Positions 20,747 through 29,106 of a DNA stretch of 64,000 nucleotides are shown one piece after another; position 1 is the stretch's first letter, and each line of letters opens with the position of its first letter. Where the stretch lies: assembly GCA_963841045.1 (NCBI GenBank), contig CAWJBD010000006.1, positions 1 to 64,000 on the forward strand, given 5' to 3'. The position numbers were made by a program, and so were the translations under genes. This DNA is from Aalborgiella sp963841045. Lineage in GTDB: Bacteria; Pseudomonadota; Gammaproteobacteria; Burkholderiales; Burkholderiaceae_C. The notes beneath the pieces are model-generated. The model searched no databases. It was not told the DNA's origin and saw only the letters and a program-made list of their open reading frames with translations.

Positions 20747-21682
20747 TCATCTACCCTTGCTTTGCAACATCGCCCGCATATCCTGCAAGCTCACCGCGCT
20801 GTGTTCGCTGAGTTTCACGCGCGGTTCGGGTTTGATGGCGTGGCCGTAGATGATTTCGAATGTTAGTTTCAGGCGGCCATTTTCGTTGGGGTCGGCCAAG
20901 TGTTCTGCCAAAGCTGCTTCCAGTTTTGCTTTCCATGCTTTGCCGCGCAGAGTCGGAAAGCGATTGGGGTGCAGGTTGCGACCCAGATCGCGCAGGTCTT
21001 GGATGAGTTTTTGCGGTGTCTCGTAGGTCAAAACGATGCGCTCCATATCCATCACGGGTTGGGCGAAGCCGGCTTGCAGCAGCATATCGCCCCAGTCGTG
21101 CATGTCGGTGAAATCATGGCTGGGTGCAGGCCAGCCTAATTTGGCGTACACGCTGCGTAACTCTTTCAAAGTATCGGGGCCAAAGCAAGAGAACATGACA
21201 TAGCCATCGACAGCTAGTGTTTTGTGCCACTGTGCCAACATGTCCAGCGGTTCATGCGCGTCATGCAAGTGCATATTCGCCCACAGCATGTTTGCTGTAC
21301 CTTCGGCTGGCAAACCCAGATGATGTTTAGGGGCACTTTTGAACCAAGCTGATAATGACCATTTATTTTTTGAGTTTGCAGTGGTAGCGTTATTTGCTAC
21401 AGATTTAATAGCACCATAGGCAATTGATTCGCCGGCTAGAGGCCAATTTTGTATATAACTTTCTGATTCTTTGTATTTTGCCAAAAGTGCTGCGTGAGCT
21501 TGTTCGCCGCCACGGTTGGCATTCCAGTTCACCCAGACTTTGGGTTGTGCAGTTATCCATTGCAAACGTTCCAGCATGCGTGTGGCTATTTCTTCATGCA
21601 ACCAAGGTGTGGTTTGCGGTGCAGACACGCGCCAACGTGCAGCGGCAACTTTGTCAATGCTGGGGGGTGAATTCGTTGACAT
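20747..21682 (-). CDS. BioC-like class I SAM-dependent methyltransferase
   Basis: A 311-residue methyltransferase related to malonyl-ACP O-methyltransferase BioC. The N-terminus is IDKVAAARWRVSAPQTTPWL. The middle region NMLWANMHLHDAHEPLDMLA, then FSCFGPDTLKELRSVYAKLG and HDFTDMHDWGDMLLQAGFAQ, is typical of beta-proteobacterial BioC-like proteins. The usual glycine-rich SAM loop is weak. The segment PLAGESIAYGAIKSVANNAT comes from a dispersed repeat (21395-21461) inserted between the SAM-fold N-terminus and the acidic post-motif, lengthening the protein. It precedes the heptosyltransferase with a TGA/TTG junction, suggesting co-transcription; whether this is functional or chance is unknown. 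No other bio genes are nearby. Confidence 0.72.
   Translation of the reverse strand: MSTNSPPSIDKVAAARWRVSAPQTTPWLHEEIATRMLERLQWITAQPKVWVNWNANRGGEQAHAALLAKYKESESYIQNWPLAGESIAYGAIKSVANNATTANSKNKWSLSAWFKSAPKHHLGLPAEGTANMLWANMHLHDAHEPLDMLAQWHKTLAVDGYVMFSCFGPDTLKELRSVYAKLGWPAPSHDFTDMHDWGDMLLQAGFAQPVMDMERIVLTYETPQKLIQDLRDLGRNLHPNRFPTLRGKAWKAKLEAALAEHLADPNENGRLKLTFEIIYGHAIKPEPRVKLSEHSAVSLQDMRAMLQSKGR
21395..21461 (+). repeat. dispersed palindromic element inside the methyltransferase gene
   Basis: The plus strand reads TTGCTACAGATTTAATAGCA, then CCATAGGCAATTGATTCGCC and GGCTAGAGGCCAATTTTG. It is antisense to the host gene and is translated as LAGESIAYGAIKSVANN without a stop. Confidence 0.82.
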
Positions 21683-21713
21683 ATTGATTCTCAGATAAGG
21701 TTATATTGTCGCT

Positions 21714-22415
21714 ATGTTTAGGCGTTTATTGCAGCAAATTCATATTCCCAGCCAATGTGTGGTGTGCGATGCATGGCCAGCCACTGGCTTGGTGTGCGAA
21801 AACTGTGTTGGCAAATATGCCCAACCTGTGGCACGCTGCAGCACATGCGCCCTCGCCTTGCCTGCATCGCACCTGACGCAATGTGGTGCGTGCATGGTTA
21901 ACCGTCCGCCTTTGGATGCGTGTTACGCTGCCGTTTCATACGCATTTCCCTGGACAGATTGCATTGCCAGCTACAAATTTGGTAGCGACCCGGCATGGTC
22001 AAAAACATTCAGCTTGTTGTTGCAAAGCAATTCGCAGATAGAGGCTGCGATGGCCAACACAGATGTGGTCATTCCCATACCTTTGTCAAACGAACGTTTG
22101 CGGGAACGCGGCTACAACCAAGCGCATGAGATTTGCAAACGTTTGGCTGGCGCAAAAACCGACCCACATTTGCTGCTGCGGGTCAAACACACCGATGTAC
22201 AAAGCCGGCTCAAACGGACTGAACGCTTGAAAAACGTTGCCACCGCATTTGCCATCGACCCATTGCGTGCAGCAGACATCAAAGGCAAACGCGTGGTGCT
22301 GGTGGACGATGTGATGACCAGTGGTGCTACTTTATTTTCCGCCGCCAAAGTACTACGGCAAGCACAGGCCGCGCACATCACTGCGGTGGTGTTTGCTCGT
22401 ACAGAAATTCAATAA
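21714..22415 (+). CDS. comF: ComF family protein (phosphoribosyltransferase-like)
   Basis: A 233-residue ComF protein used in DNA uptake and processing in competence-related systems. The N-terminal double zinc ribbon has paired cysteines (CVVCDAWPATGLVCENC, then CSTCALALPASHLTQCGAC). The C-terminal phosphoribosyltransferase fold shows IPIPLSNERLRERGYNQA and the PRPP loop VVLVDDVMTSGATL. It is divergent from the BioC-like gene, a common arrangement in beta-proteobacteria, and is followed by trmL. Confidence 0.93.
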   Translation: MFRRLLQQIHIPSQCVVCDAWPATGLVCENCVGKYAQPVARCSTCALALPASHLTQCGACMVNRPPLDACYAAVSYAFPWTDCIASYKFGSDPAWSKTFSLLLQSNSQIEAAMANTDVVIPIPLSNERLRERGYNQAHEICKRLAGAKTDPHLLLRVKHTDVQSRLKRTERLKNVATAFAIDPLRAADIKGKRVVLVDDVMTSGATLFSAAKVLRQAQAAHITAVVFARTEIQ

Positions 22416-22465
22416 ATAAGCTTCCGAGCAGGTAGTTGAAATGAAGTCCAGCGGATAATGTACGC

Positions 22466-22940
22466 ATGTTTCATATCGTCTTAGTCAACCCCGAAATTCC
22501 GCCCAACACGGGCAACATCATTCGACTTGGCAGCCAACACAGGCTGTACCTTGCACCTGATTGAACCCTTGGGGTTTTCAATGGACGACAAGCACATGCG
22601 GCGCGCGGGATTGGATTACCATGAGTATGCACAAGTGAACCGTTATGCCGATTGGCAAACGTTTTTAGATCAGCAAAAACCCGCACCAGAACGCCTGTTT
22701 GCCATGACCACCAAAGCCACTCAACAACTGTTTGATGTTGCTTTCAAAGATGGTGATTATTTTGTTTTTGGCTCTGAAACCCAAGGCCTGTCACAAGCCA
22801 TGCGCGATACGTTTCTGCCACCGCAACAAATCAAATTGCCCATGCTGCCGACGCAACGCAGTTTGAATTTATCCAACACCGTGGCCGTCACCGTGTATGA
22901 AGCTTGGCGGCAAATTGCGTTTGCGAACAAAGCTATTTAA
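22466..22940 (+). CDS. trmL: tRNA (cytidine/uridine-34 2-prime-O)-methyltransferase (frameshifted)
   Basis: A SPOUT-class enzyme that methylates the wobble ribose of some leucine tRNAs. MFHIVLVNPEIPPNTGNIIR starts at 22466. One extra G near 22527-22530 breaks the frame before AANTGCTLHLIEPLGFSMDD. The SPOUT knot follows as FVFGSETQGLSQAM and LPMLPTQRSLNLSNTVAVTV. At about 157 residues it has the family length. It lies 50 nt after comF on the same strand. Confidence 0.92.
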
Positions 22941-22959
22941 ATCGTTAAATATAAATACC

Positions 22960-23023
22960 CGTTCGGGTTGAGCCTGCGTTATGAGCGAAAGAACCCTTCG
23001 ACTAGCTCAGGGCGAACGGACTA
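22960..23023. repeat. REP-like CTTCGACTAGCTCAGGGCGA element
   Basis: CCCTTCGACTAGCTCAGGGC then GAACGG, with a partly complementary CCGTTCGGGTTGAGC upstream at about 22968-22982. It is the second copy of the motif seen at 14462-14521 and lies between the convergent trmL and MaoC genes. Confidence 0.7.
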
Positions 23024-23024
23024 T

Positions 23025-23480
23025 TCAGACGTAGCTTCGAATCACCGCCTGCGCCACACAAGCAGGCTTGTCTTTTCCTTCAATCTCAATGGTGATATCC
23101 CACACCATTTGCTTGCCATTGTTTTCGATGTTTTCACTGGCTGCCAAACTCATGCGCGCACGCAAGCGACTGCCTACCAGCACAGGGTTGATGAAACGCA
23201 CCTTGTTCAAACCATAGTTGATGCCCATGCGCACATCATTGATCACGACTGAAGACTCCAAAAACCGCGGCAACAAGGACAAGGTTAAAAATCCGTGCGC
23301 GATGGTGCCGCCAAAAGGCCCAGCTTTGGCTTTTTCAGCGTCAACATGAATCCACTGGTGGTCACCCGTGGCATCGGCAAAAGTATTGACCTGCTGTTGT
23401 GTGATGGTGATCCAATCGCTCACGGCGACTTCTTGTCCGACACAAGTGGCCAATTCAGCCAAAGTTTGAAATGTTTTCAT
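23025..23480 (-). CDS. MaoC family dehydratase
   Basis: An (R)-specific enoyl-CoA hydratase-like hot-dog protein of 151 residues. The hydratase-2 motif with catalytic Asp and His is present: VNTFADATGDHQWIHVD, then GPFGGTIAHGFLTLSLLPRF. The C-terminal strand VWDITIEIEGKDKPACVAQA is typical. Substrate chain length cannot be told. The start at 23480 (MKTFQTLAEL) is preferred; 23492 is possible. Confidence 0.87.
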   Translation of the reverse strand: MKTFQTLAELATCVGQEVAVSDWITITQQQVNTFADATGDHQWIHVDAEKAKAGPFGGTIAHGFLTLSLLPRFLESSVVINDVRMGINYGLNKVRFINPVLVGSRLRARMSLAASENIENNGKQMVWDITIEIEGKDKPACVAQAVIRSYV

Positions 23481-23580
23481 TGGTTTTCTCATTTGCCTTT
23501 TTAATTAATTACTTCCAGACTAAAACAATATACTGCTAACTATCATTTCTCTTCAAAATTAAAGTACGCCACCATCAAAT

Positions 23581-25416
23581 ATGGAACATGCCCCATCTTG
23601 GCTCATCAACAGTTTAATCTACCTCGGTGCGGCTGTTGTCGCTGTACCCTTTTCCAAAGCCTTGGGCTTGGGTAGCATTATTGGTTATTTGGCAGCAGGC
23701 ATGGCGATTGGGCCTTGGGGCTTAGGCTTGGTCACCAATGTGCAAGATATTTTGCATTTTGCCGAGTTTGGCGTGGTGCTGATGTTGTTTTTGGTGGGTT
23801 TAGAGCTTGAACCCAAACGTTTATGGAGCATGCGCCGACCCATTTTTGGGTGGGGAAGTGCACAAGTCATGGGCTGCGCTGCCATATTGTTCATGGCCTT
23901 ATGGGCTGCGAGTTTGTTCGTTCCTGCTGTATCTACCGCACTGGGTGGTTGGAAGACCGCTTTGGTCGCAGCACTGGGCTTGGCTCTGTCATCCACCGCC
24001 ATTGCGCTACAGGTAATGGGTGAGCGCAATTTGCTGCCAACCAGCAGCGGACAAGCCGGATTTTCAATTTTATTGTTCCAGGATGTGGCTGCGATACCGA
24101 TTTTGGCATTGATTCCACTTTTGGGTGTCACTCAAGAGGTAAATGAGGCATCATCCGGCGTAGATATTGCCTATTCTGCTATTAAAGTTATAGCAATTAT
24201 CACTGGCATTGTGATTGGTGGCAGGCTATTGTTGCGCCCTATTTTCCGTTGGATTGCACGCAGCAAGACACCAGAGATATTCACCGCTGCGTCACTGCTA
24301 TTGGTCGTTGGCATTGCGGCATTGATGTTGTTTGTGGGTTTGAGCATGGCATTGGGCGCATTTTTAGCAGGGGTGCTATTGGCTGAAAGCGAATATCGCC
24401 GTGAGCTAGAAACAGATATTGAACCGTTCAAAGGATTGCTTTTGGGACTGTTCTTTATTGCCGTTGGCATGAGCATTGATTTTTCGGTGATCATCAACTC
24501 ACCTTGGCTTATAGCTGGCGTATTGATTGCCTTTATTGCTATTAAATTTGCAGTGATTTATGGCATCACCCGCCTCATGAATGTGCCTTTTCAAGAACGA
24601 CCGGTGCTGACTTTGCTGCTTGCACAAGGTGGTGAATTCGCCTTTGTGGTGTTTCAAGCCGCTGCTGGCGCTAAGGTTTTTGCATCAGAGACGGCTTCAT
24701 TGTTGATTGGTGTGGTCGCGCTGTCAATGCTCATCAGTCCGGTGATTTTGATTGCCATCGACAAGCTTTGGTTACCTCGCTATGCCAATTGCGGCGTAGA
24801 ACAGCCAGACGAGATTTCAGAGCAACAAGCTGCTCCCATCATCATCGCAGGGTTTGGTCGCTATGGTCAAATTGTTGCCCGTTTGCTGTTGGCGCAAGAC
24901 ATTCCTACGACTGTTCTAGATCATGATGCCGAAATGATTGATACCGCCAGACGGTTTGGCTACCGTGTTTTTTATGGTGATGCCACTAGACTTGATTTGT
25001 TGCGTACGGCAGGCGCAGCAACGGCACAGATTTTCGTTATTGCCGTGGATGATGTTGAGCAATCGTTAGCGATAGTTGACTTGGCGAAAGAGCACTTTCC
25101 ACAATTGCAATTGGTGGTTCGCGCACGTGATGCAACCCATTGGAACAAACTGAAAGACCGTGATGTATCCCTGATTCAGCGAGAATTGTTCGAAAGCAGT
25201 TTACAAAGTGCCACCAGCGTTTTAGAACTGTTGGGCTACCCTGGTGTTGATGCCAGCAGGTTGGTTCAGGTTTTCAAAGCGCATAACATTGCCCTGCTCG
25301 AACAAATGTACCCACACTATAAAGACCGTGAAAAATTAATCAGTGTGGCCAAAATTGGCCGAGATCAACTGGCAGAACAAATGGCGAAAGAGCGCGAAAT
25401 GGCTGGAAAAGCTTAG
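23581..25416 (+). CDS. CPA2 family monovalent cation:proton antiporter (Kef-type) with TrkA-N domain
   Basis: A 611-residue potassium or sodium/proton antiporter. About 12 membrane helices cover residues 8-390, with the family signature LGLGSIIGYLAAGMAIGPWG and EFGVVLMLFLVGLELEP. The following cytosolic nucleotide-binding TrkA-N/KTN domain has IIIAGFGRYGQIVARLLLAQ (residues about 420-440) and FYGDATRLDLLRTAGA. Two dispersed-repeat copies lie inside the membrane part: 24156-24204 (SGVDIAYSAIKVIAI) and 24505-24556 (AGVLIAFIAIKFAVI). Both are read in the same frame and fit hydrophobic helices. Its TAG overlaps the stop of the convergent TauE gene. Confidence 0.92.
   Translation: MEHAPSWLINSLIYLGAAVVAVPFSKALGLGSIIGYLAAGMAIGPWGLGLVTNVQDILHFAEFGVVLMLFLVGLELEPKRLWSMRRPIFGWGSAQVMGCAAILFMALWAASLFVPAVSTALGGWKTALVAALGLALSSTAIALQVMGERNLLPTSSGQAGFSILLFQDVAAIPILALIPLLGVTQEVNEASSGVDIAYSAIKVIAIITGIVIGGRLLLRPIFRWIARSKTPEIFTAASLLLVVGIAALMLFVGLSMALGAFLAGVLLAESEYRRELETDIEPFKGLLLGLFFIAVGMSIDFSVIINSPWLIAGVLIAFIAIKFAVIYGITRLMNVPFQERPVLTLLLAQGGEFAFVVFQAAAGAKVFASETASLLIGVVALSMLISPVILIAIDKLWLPRYANCGVEQPDEISEQQAAPIIIAGFGRYGQIVARLLLAQDIPTTVLDHDAEMIDTARRFGYRVFYGDATRLDLLRTAGAATAQIFVIAVDDVEQSLAIVDLAKEHFPQLQLVVRARDATHWNKLKDRDVSLIQRELFESSLQSATSVLELLGYPGVDASRLVQVFKAHNIALLEQMYPHYKDREKLISVAKIGRDQLAEQMAKEREMAGKA
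24156..24204 (-). repeat. dispersed element in the antiporter gene, copy 1
   Basis: The plus strand reads TCCGGCGTAGATATTGCCTA, then TTCTGCTATTAAAGTTATAG, the reverse complement of the family consensus. It is read as SGVDIAYSAIKVIA. Confidence 0.72.
24505..24556 (-). repeat. dispersed element in the antiporter gene, copy 2
   Basis: The plus strand reads TTATAGCTGGCGTATTGATT, then GCCTTTATTGCTATTAAATT. It encodes IAGVLIAFIAIKF, a credible membrane helix, in the same frame as copy 1. Confidence 0.65.
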
Positions 25417-26179
25417 TTAAAAGCATCCCAAACCAACTTAACTCCCGTGATCCCCATGCCCCAGTAAAGAATTTGATAAAACAAATCTGGGTTAATTCGT
25501 TTGGCGATTGTCACACCAATATAAACGCCCAACGGTGCCAATGGCAGCAGTACCAGCGACGTAGCGAAATTTTTCATATCCAGCAAGCCCAGCCACGCAT
25601 AGGGCACCCATTTAGAGAGGTTGATGATGAAAAAGAAAAACGTCATGGTGGCCGAATACACCACGGGTTTTAATTTTAGCGGAATGGCATAAGCACTGAT
25701 AGGTGGACCACCAGCATGCGCAATGAAACTGGTGAACCCTGATGTGATGACCAACAAGGCACCCACCCAACGTGGTGGTAATGGACTGTTGGTTTTGGTG
25801 GAAAAACAAGGCGCTGCGCTAAAAACAACAAAGTAAAAACACCCAAAATGCCAGCCACCCATTGCGGTGACAACACTTTGAATAACATTGCTCCCAAAAC
25901 AATGCCCAGCAAACCAAATGGCAGCATGAACGCCAGCAACTTTTTATCAAAATGGTGTCGAAAAGCTGCCATACCCAATAAGTCCATCACCAGCAATATC
26001 GGCATCAAAATTGCCGCAGCTTGCGGCACCGTGACAGCAATGGCCATCATGGGCACAGCCATTGAACCAAAACCCGTTCCGAATCCGCTTTTGCTGATGC
26101 CCAATAGCAATACCGCAGGTATGGTGACCGCGTAGAAAAACGGGTCGGTGATCAGTGGGAAGTCAAAAGAAAGTGTCAT
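25413..26179 (-). CDS. TauE/SafE family membrane transporter (frameshifted)
   Basis: A putative sulfite, sulfonate or other anion exporter of about 255 residues with eight hydrophobic segments. The N-terminal part includes LLLGISKSGFGTGFGSMAVP and the C-terminal part FTSFIAHAGGPPISAYAIPL, the two half-repeats of the family. A one-base break near 25785-25800 separates them. The substrate is unknown. It is convergent with the CPA2 antiporter, sharing stop-codon bases, and divergent from the DUF1841 gene. Confidence 0.9.
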
Positions 26180-26234
26180 TCGGATAGTGGCGGTAGGTGT
26201 TCAGGCAAGTTTAACAGTCAACTAAAATACAAGC

Positions 26235-26681
26235 ATGCTGTTTCAACCTTCACAAGCCGATGTGCGTCGTTTTTTTTGCTCTGTTTATGCCAAAGCCCGC
26301 GCAGGTGTTGCCTTAGAAGCTATTGAAACCATAGCAAGTGTGTGGATGGATGAACACCCTGAGTACCATAACGATTTCAGCGATGTGGATGCAGCATTGC
26401 TGAAGCTGGAACAATCGACCTCTGCTGATGCCAGCAAAATGAATCCATTTTTGCACCTGTCCATGCATTTGAGCATCAGTGAGCAATGTTCAGTCGATCA
26501 ACCTCGAGGCATCCGGCAAGCTGTTGAATTGTTAACGGCTCGTTTGGATTCATTGCACGATGCGCACCATATTGCCATGGAGCATTTGGGGCAAATGTTG
26601 TGGGACAGCCAACAAAATGGTCGACAACCAGATGGGCAAGCCTACGTAGAAGCGGTACAGCGCAGAGCGACCAGAAATTAA
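26235..26681 (+). CDS. DUF1841 family protein
   Basis: A small cytosolic protein of 148 residues typical of beta-proteobacteria. MLFQPSQADVRRFFCSVYAK, WMDEHPEYHNDF and NPFLHLSMHLSISEQCSVDQ are family landmarks, as is the C-terminal HHIAMEHLGQMLWDSQQNG. Function is unknown. The segment VALEAIETIASV resembles the peptide made by the dispersed repeat, but the family usually has a similar helix here, so that is left open. Confidence 0.85.
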   Translation: MLFQPSQADVRRFFCSVYAKARAGVALEAIETIASVWMDEHPEYHNDFSDVDAALLKLEQSTSADASKMNPFLHLSMHLSISEQCSVDQPRGIRQAVELLTARLDSLHDAHHIAMEHLGQMLWDSQQNGRQPDGQAYVEAVQRRATRN

Positions 26682-26691
26682 TGATCTAAAG

Positions 26692-27132
26692 TTATTGTGC
26701 TTTTGCCGCTGTAACACCAGCTCGTAAACCGACCAAATAACTGTCTACGCCTAATCCCGATATTTGTTCTTTCACAAGATCGGAAAAAACAGATACATGA
26801 CGGAATGCTTCACGTGCGTGAATGTTTGACATATGCACCTCTATGATGGGGCACTCCAAAATATCCAATGCATCACGAATACCATAACTGTAATGTGTCC
26901 ATGCGCCTGCATTGATCAGAACCACATCAACTGCTTCAGCATGTGCACGATGAATACGTTCACACATGTCGCCTTCGTGGTTGGTTTGAAAGCATTCCAA
27001 TTCAACGCCAAGTTCATCTGCTAACAATTTGATTTTGTCATTAATCTGATCAAGCGTTATCGTTCCATACTGTTTTGGGTCACGCTTACCAAACATGTTC
27101 AAGTTAATGCCATGTAACACCAGTGTTTTCAT
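26692..27132 (-). CDS. aroQ: type II 3-dehydroquinate dehydratase
   Basis: Catalyses dehydration of 3-dehydroquinate to 3-dehydroshikimate in the shikimate pathway. A 146-residue flavodoxin-like protein: LVLHGINLNMFGKRDPKQYG (with the catalytic Tyr loop), CFQTNHEGDMCERIHRAHA, LINAGAWTHYSYGIRDAL, and PIIEVHMSNIHAREAFRHVS with the catalytic His. The NMFGKRDP loop differs from the more common NLLGxREP. It is at the end of a minus-strand run with the FAD monooxygenase and DUF2783 genes. Confidence 0.95.
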   Translation of the reverse strand: MKTLVLHGINLNMFGKRDPKQYGTITLDQINDKIKLLADELGVELECFQTNHEGDMCERIHRAHAEAVDVVLINAGAWTHYSYGIRDALDILECPIIEVHMSNIHAREAFRHVSVFSDLVKEQISGLGVDSYLVGLRAGVTAAKAQ

Positions 27133-27148
27133 AAAATTCTTTCAACTT

Positions 27149-27355
27149 TCATTCAGTCTTTACTGCCTGATTGGCCTTGGCTAGAGCAATCGCTTCGTTC
27201 AGCACTGCATTATCACCAACATGGTTGGCCAATATCAATACCAATTTGGTGCTGAACATATTCGCTTGTTCTTCGCTCATATCACGCTGGGCATCGATCA
27301 ATGCTTGGTAAAACGCGTCGGTTTGTCCAATATTCGGCGTCCGAATAAGTGTCAT
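27149..27355 (-). CDS. DUF2783 family small protein
   Basis: A 68-residue helical protein: FYQALIDAQRDMSEEQANMF then LVLILANHVGDNAVLNEAIA. Its start overlaps the stop of the FAD monooxygenase by 4 bases, so it is translationally coupled. DUF2783 proteins recur beside such monooxygenases in Burkholderiales. The role is unknown; a small accessory subunit is possible. Confidence 0.8.
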   Translation of the reverse strand: MTLIRTPNIGQTDAFYQALIDAQRDMSEEQANMFSTKLVLILANHVGDNAVLNEAIALAKANQAVKTE

Positions 27356-29076
27356 GCGGCATTCTCCTTTTTACCCAAGTTTGCGCCTGATGTTTCAAAT
27401 ACGCCAATGCAACGTTTCACTGCTCGTGCAATTTTGATGGCATCAAATGCACGCCATCTGGCCGCCACATGCTGGTCGGGGCGCAGCAAATAAACGGTTC
27501 CAGCTTTACCGTCATACCGCTCTTGCAACCTGCCCTCTGAATCTTGTAAAGAACCTGATGCAAGCTGTAAAACGGGTGTTGACAGACCGGCTGGTAAAAG
27601 AGAAGTTAATTGATTCAGTTGTTCGTTTGGTGGTGCATCACCAAAAACCAGCAGAATGAATGTGGCAGCAGGATTGCTTTGTTTGACGGACAAAAGGTTC
27701 AAGACTTCGAGTAGCCAAGTGTTTGCACCCTCGTATCGAACGGGTGCATCCGCACAGTTTGTGCCTGGAAACATTTTGCCCACGAACACATCCGTAGCGT
27801 CATCAGGTGTGTTCAGTGATGAATGGAGATACGGTGTTGGCGTGGACAAGCGGCCACTGTTAACCAAAGGTCTGGCAAAACTTTCGGTTTTGGCCAGCTC
27901 TAAAACCGCATTGCGGTAGCGCAAGCTGGCTTGATTTTTTGGAGTGATGAAGTCGGTAGACCGCGTGGAATTGAGCAGGTTATCGTCTGCCGCAAACGCA
28001 CGTTCATCGTGGTAGCTGTCCATCAAAGATGCTGGCGCAATGCCATCCAACACCAGCTTGAGTTTCCATGCAATGTTATCGATGTCTTGCACACCGGTGT
28101 TTGCACCACGTGCGCCGAAGGGCGAAACTTGGTGTGCGGCATCGCCCGCAAACAGCACACGTCCATAGCGAAACTGATCGACACGGCGACATGCAAATTG
28201 GTAGACCGATACCCATTCCAATTCAAATTGAGCATCAGGTCCCAGCATGGCTTGTATGCGCGGAATCACGCGTTCGGGTTGTTTTTCAAGCTCAGGATCT
28301 GCATCCCAACCCAATTGAAAATCAATGCGCCAAACATTCTCACTTTGCTTGTGCAGCAAAACCGATTGTCCGCGGTGAAACGGCGGATCAAACCAAAACC
28401 AGCGTTCGGTAGGAAAATCGGCCTTCATCACGACATCGGCGATCAAGAATCGATCTTGGAAAAACTGGCCACTGAACCCCGCACCTACCAATTTGCGGGT
28501 GTCGCTGTTGGCACCGTCACAAGCAATGACCCAATCTGCTTCGACCTTGAAAATACCATCTGGGGTTTCAAGTGACAAAGTTACGGGTGCATCAGCTTTG
28601 TTTTTGTTCTGCTGCAAATCCAGCAGTTTGTGTTTCCAGCGCAAATCGACCAGTGGATGCTCTTGGCACGCTTTCACCAAGTATTCCTCTAAATAGTATT
28701 GCTGCAAATTGATCATGGCCGGCATTTTGTGCGCTGGCTCTGGCAGCAAATCAAAGCTGTAGACCAAGTCATCACGCATGAACACCTTACCAACTTGCCA
28801 ACTAACGCCCTTGTCAACCATGGGTTTTGCCACGCCCAATCTATCCCAAATTTCCAATGGGCGCTTGGCATAACAAACGGCTCGCGAGCCTATGCTGACG
28901 GTGTTGTTGTCGTCAATCAGCACAACCGGTATGCCGCGTTGCGCACAATCCAGCGCAGCGGTTAAGCCGATTGGGCCAGCACCAATGATGACAACTGGGT
29001 GACGCTTCAGCGTTTGGGTTCGCTGCTCCTCGCTTTGAACGTAATCAAATTGCGGATAGGTATAGGTTTTTTGCAC
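27352..29076 (-). CDS. FAD-dependent aromatic-ring monooxygenase-like protein
   Basis: A 574-residue class A flavoprotein related to 3-(3-hydroxyphenyl)propionate and phenol hydroxylases. Motifs: Rossmann VVIIGAGPIGLTAALDCAQR, the DG motif WVIACDGANSDTRKLVG, and the GD motif VLFAGDAAHQVSPFGARGAN, followed by a thioredoxin-like C-terminal region. The substrate is not known. It forms an operon with DUF2783 downstream and a metallo-hydrolase upstream (31-bp gap), a set that suggests breakdown of an aromatic compound followed by hydrolysis of the product. Confidence 0.88.
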   Translation of the reverse strand: MQKTYTYPQFDYVQSEEQRTQTLKRHPVVIIGAGPIGLTAALDCAQRGIPVVLIDDNNTVSIGSRAVCYAKRPLEIWDRLGVAKPMVDKGVSWQVGKVFMRDDLVYSFDLLPEPAHKMPAMINLQQYYLEEYLVKACQEHPLVDLRWKHKLLDLQQNKNKADAPVTLSLETPDGIFKVEADWVIACDGANSDTRKLVGAGFSGQFFQDRFLIADVVMKADFPTERWFWFDPPFHRGQSVLLHKQSENVWRIDFQLGWDADPELEKQPERVIPRIQAMLGPDAQFELEWVSVYQFACRRVDQFRYGRVLFAGDAAHQVSPFGARGANTGVQDIDNIAWKLKLVLDGIAPASLMDSYHDERAFAADDNLLNSTRSTDFITPKNQASLRYRNAVLELAKTESFARPLVNSGRLSTPTPYLHSSLNTPDDATDVFVGKMFPGTNCADAPVRYEGANTWLLEVLNLLSVKQSNPAATFILLVFGDAPPNEQLNQLTSLLPAGLSTPVLQLASGSLQDSEGRLQERYDGKAGTVYLLRPDQHVAARWRAFDAIKIARAVKRCIGVFETSGANLGKKENAA

Positions 29077-29106
29077 GACAGGTGTTCATGGCTGTACTGA
29101 CCTTGT

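Noticed and set aside
26300..26340. Possible repeat copy in the DUF1841 gene (VALEAIETIAS)
   Set aside because: The match is confined to the hairpin part, and the family normally has a similar helix at this position; kept only as a remark.
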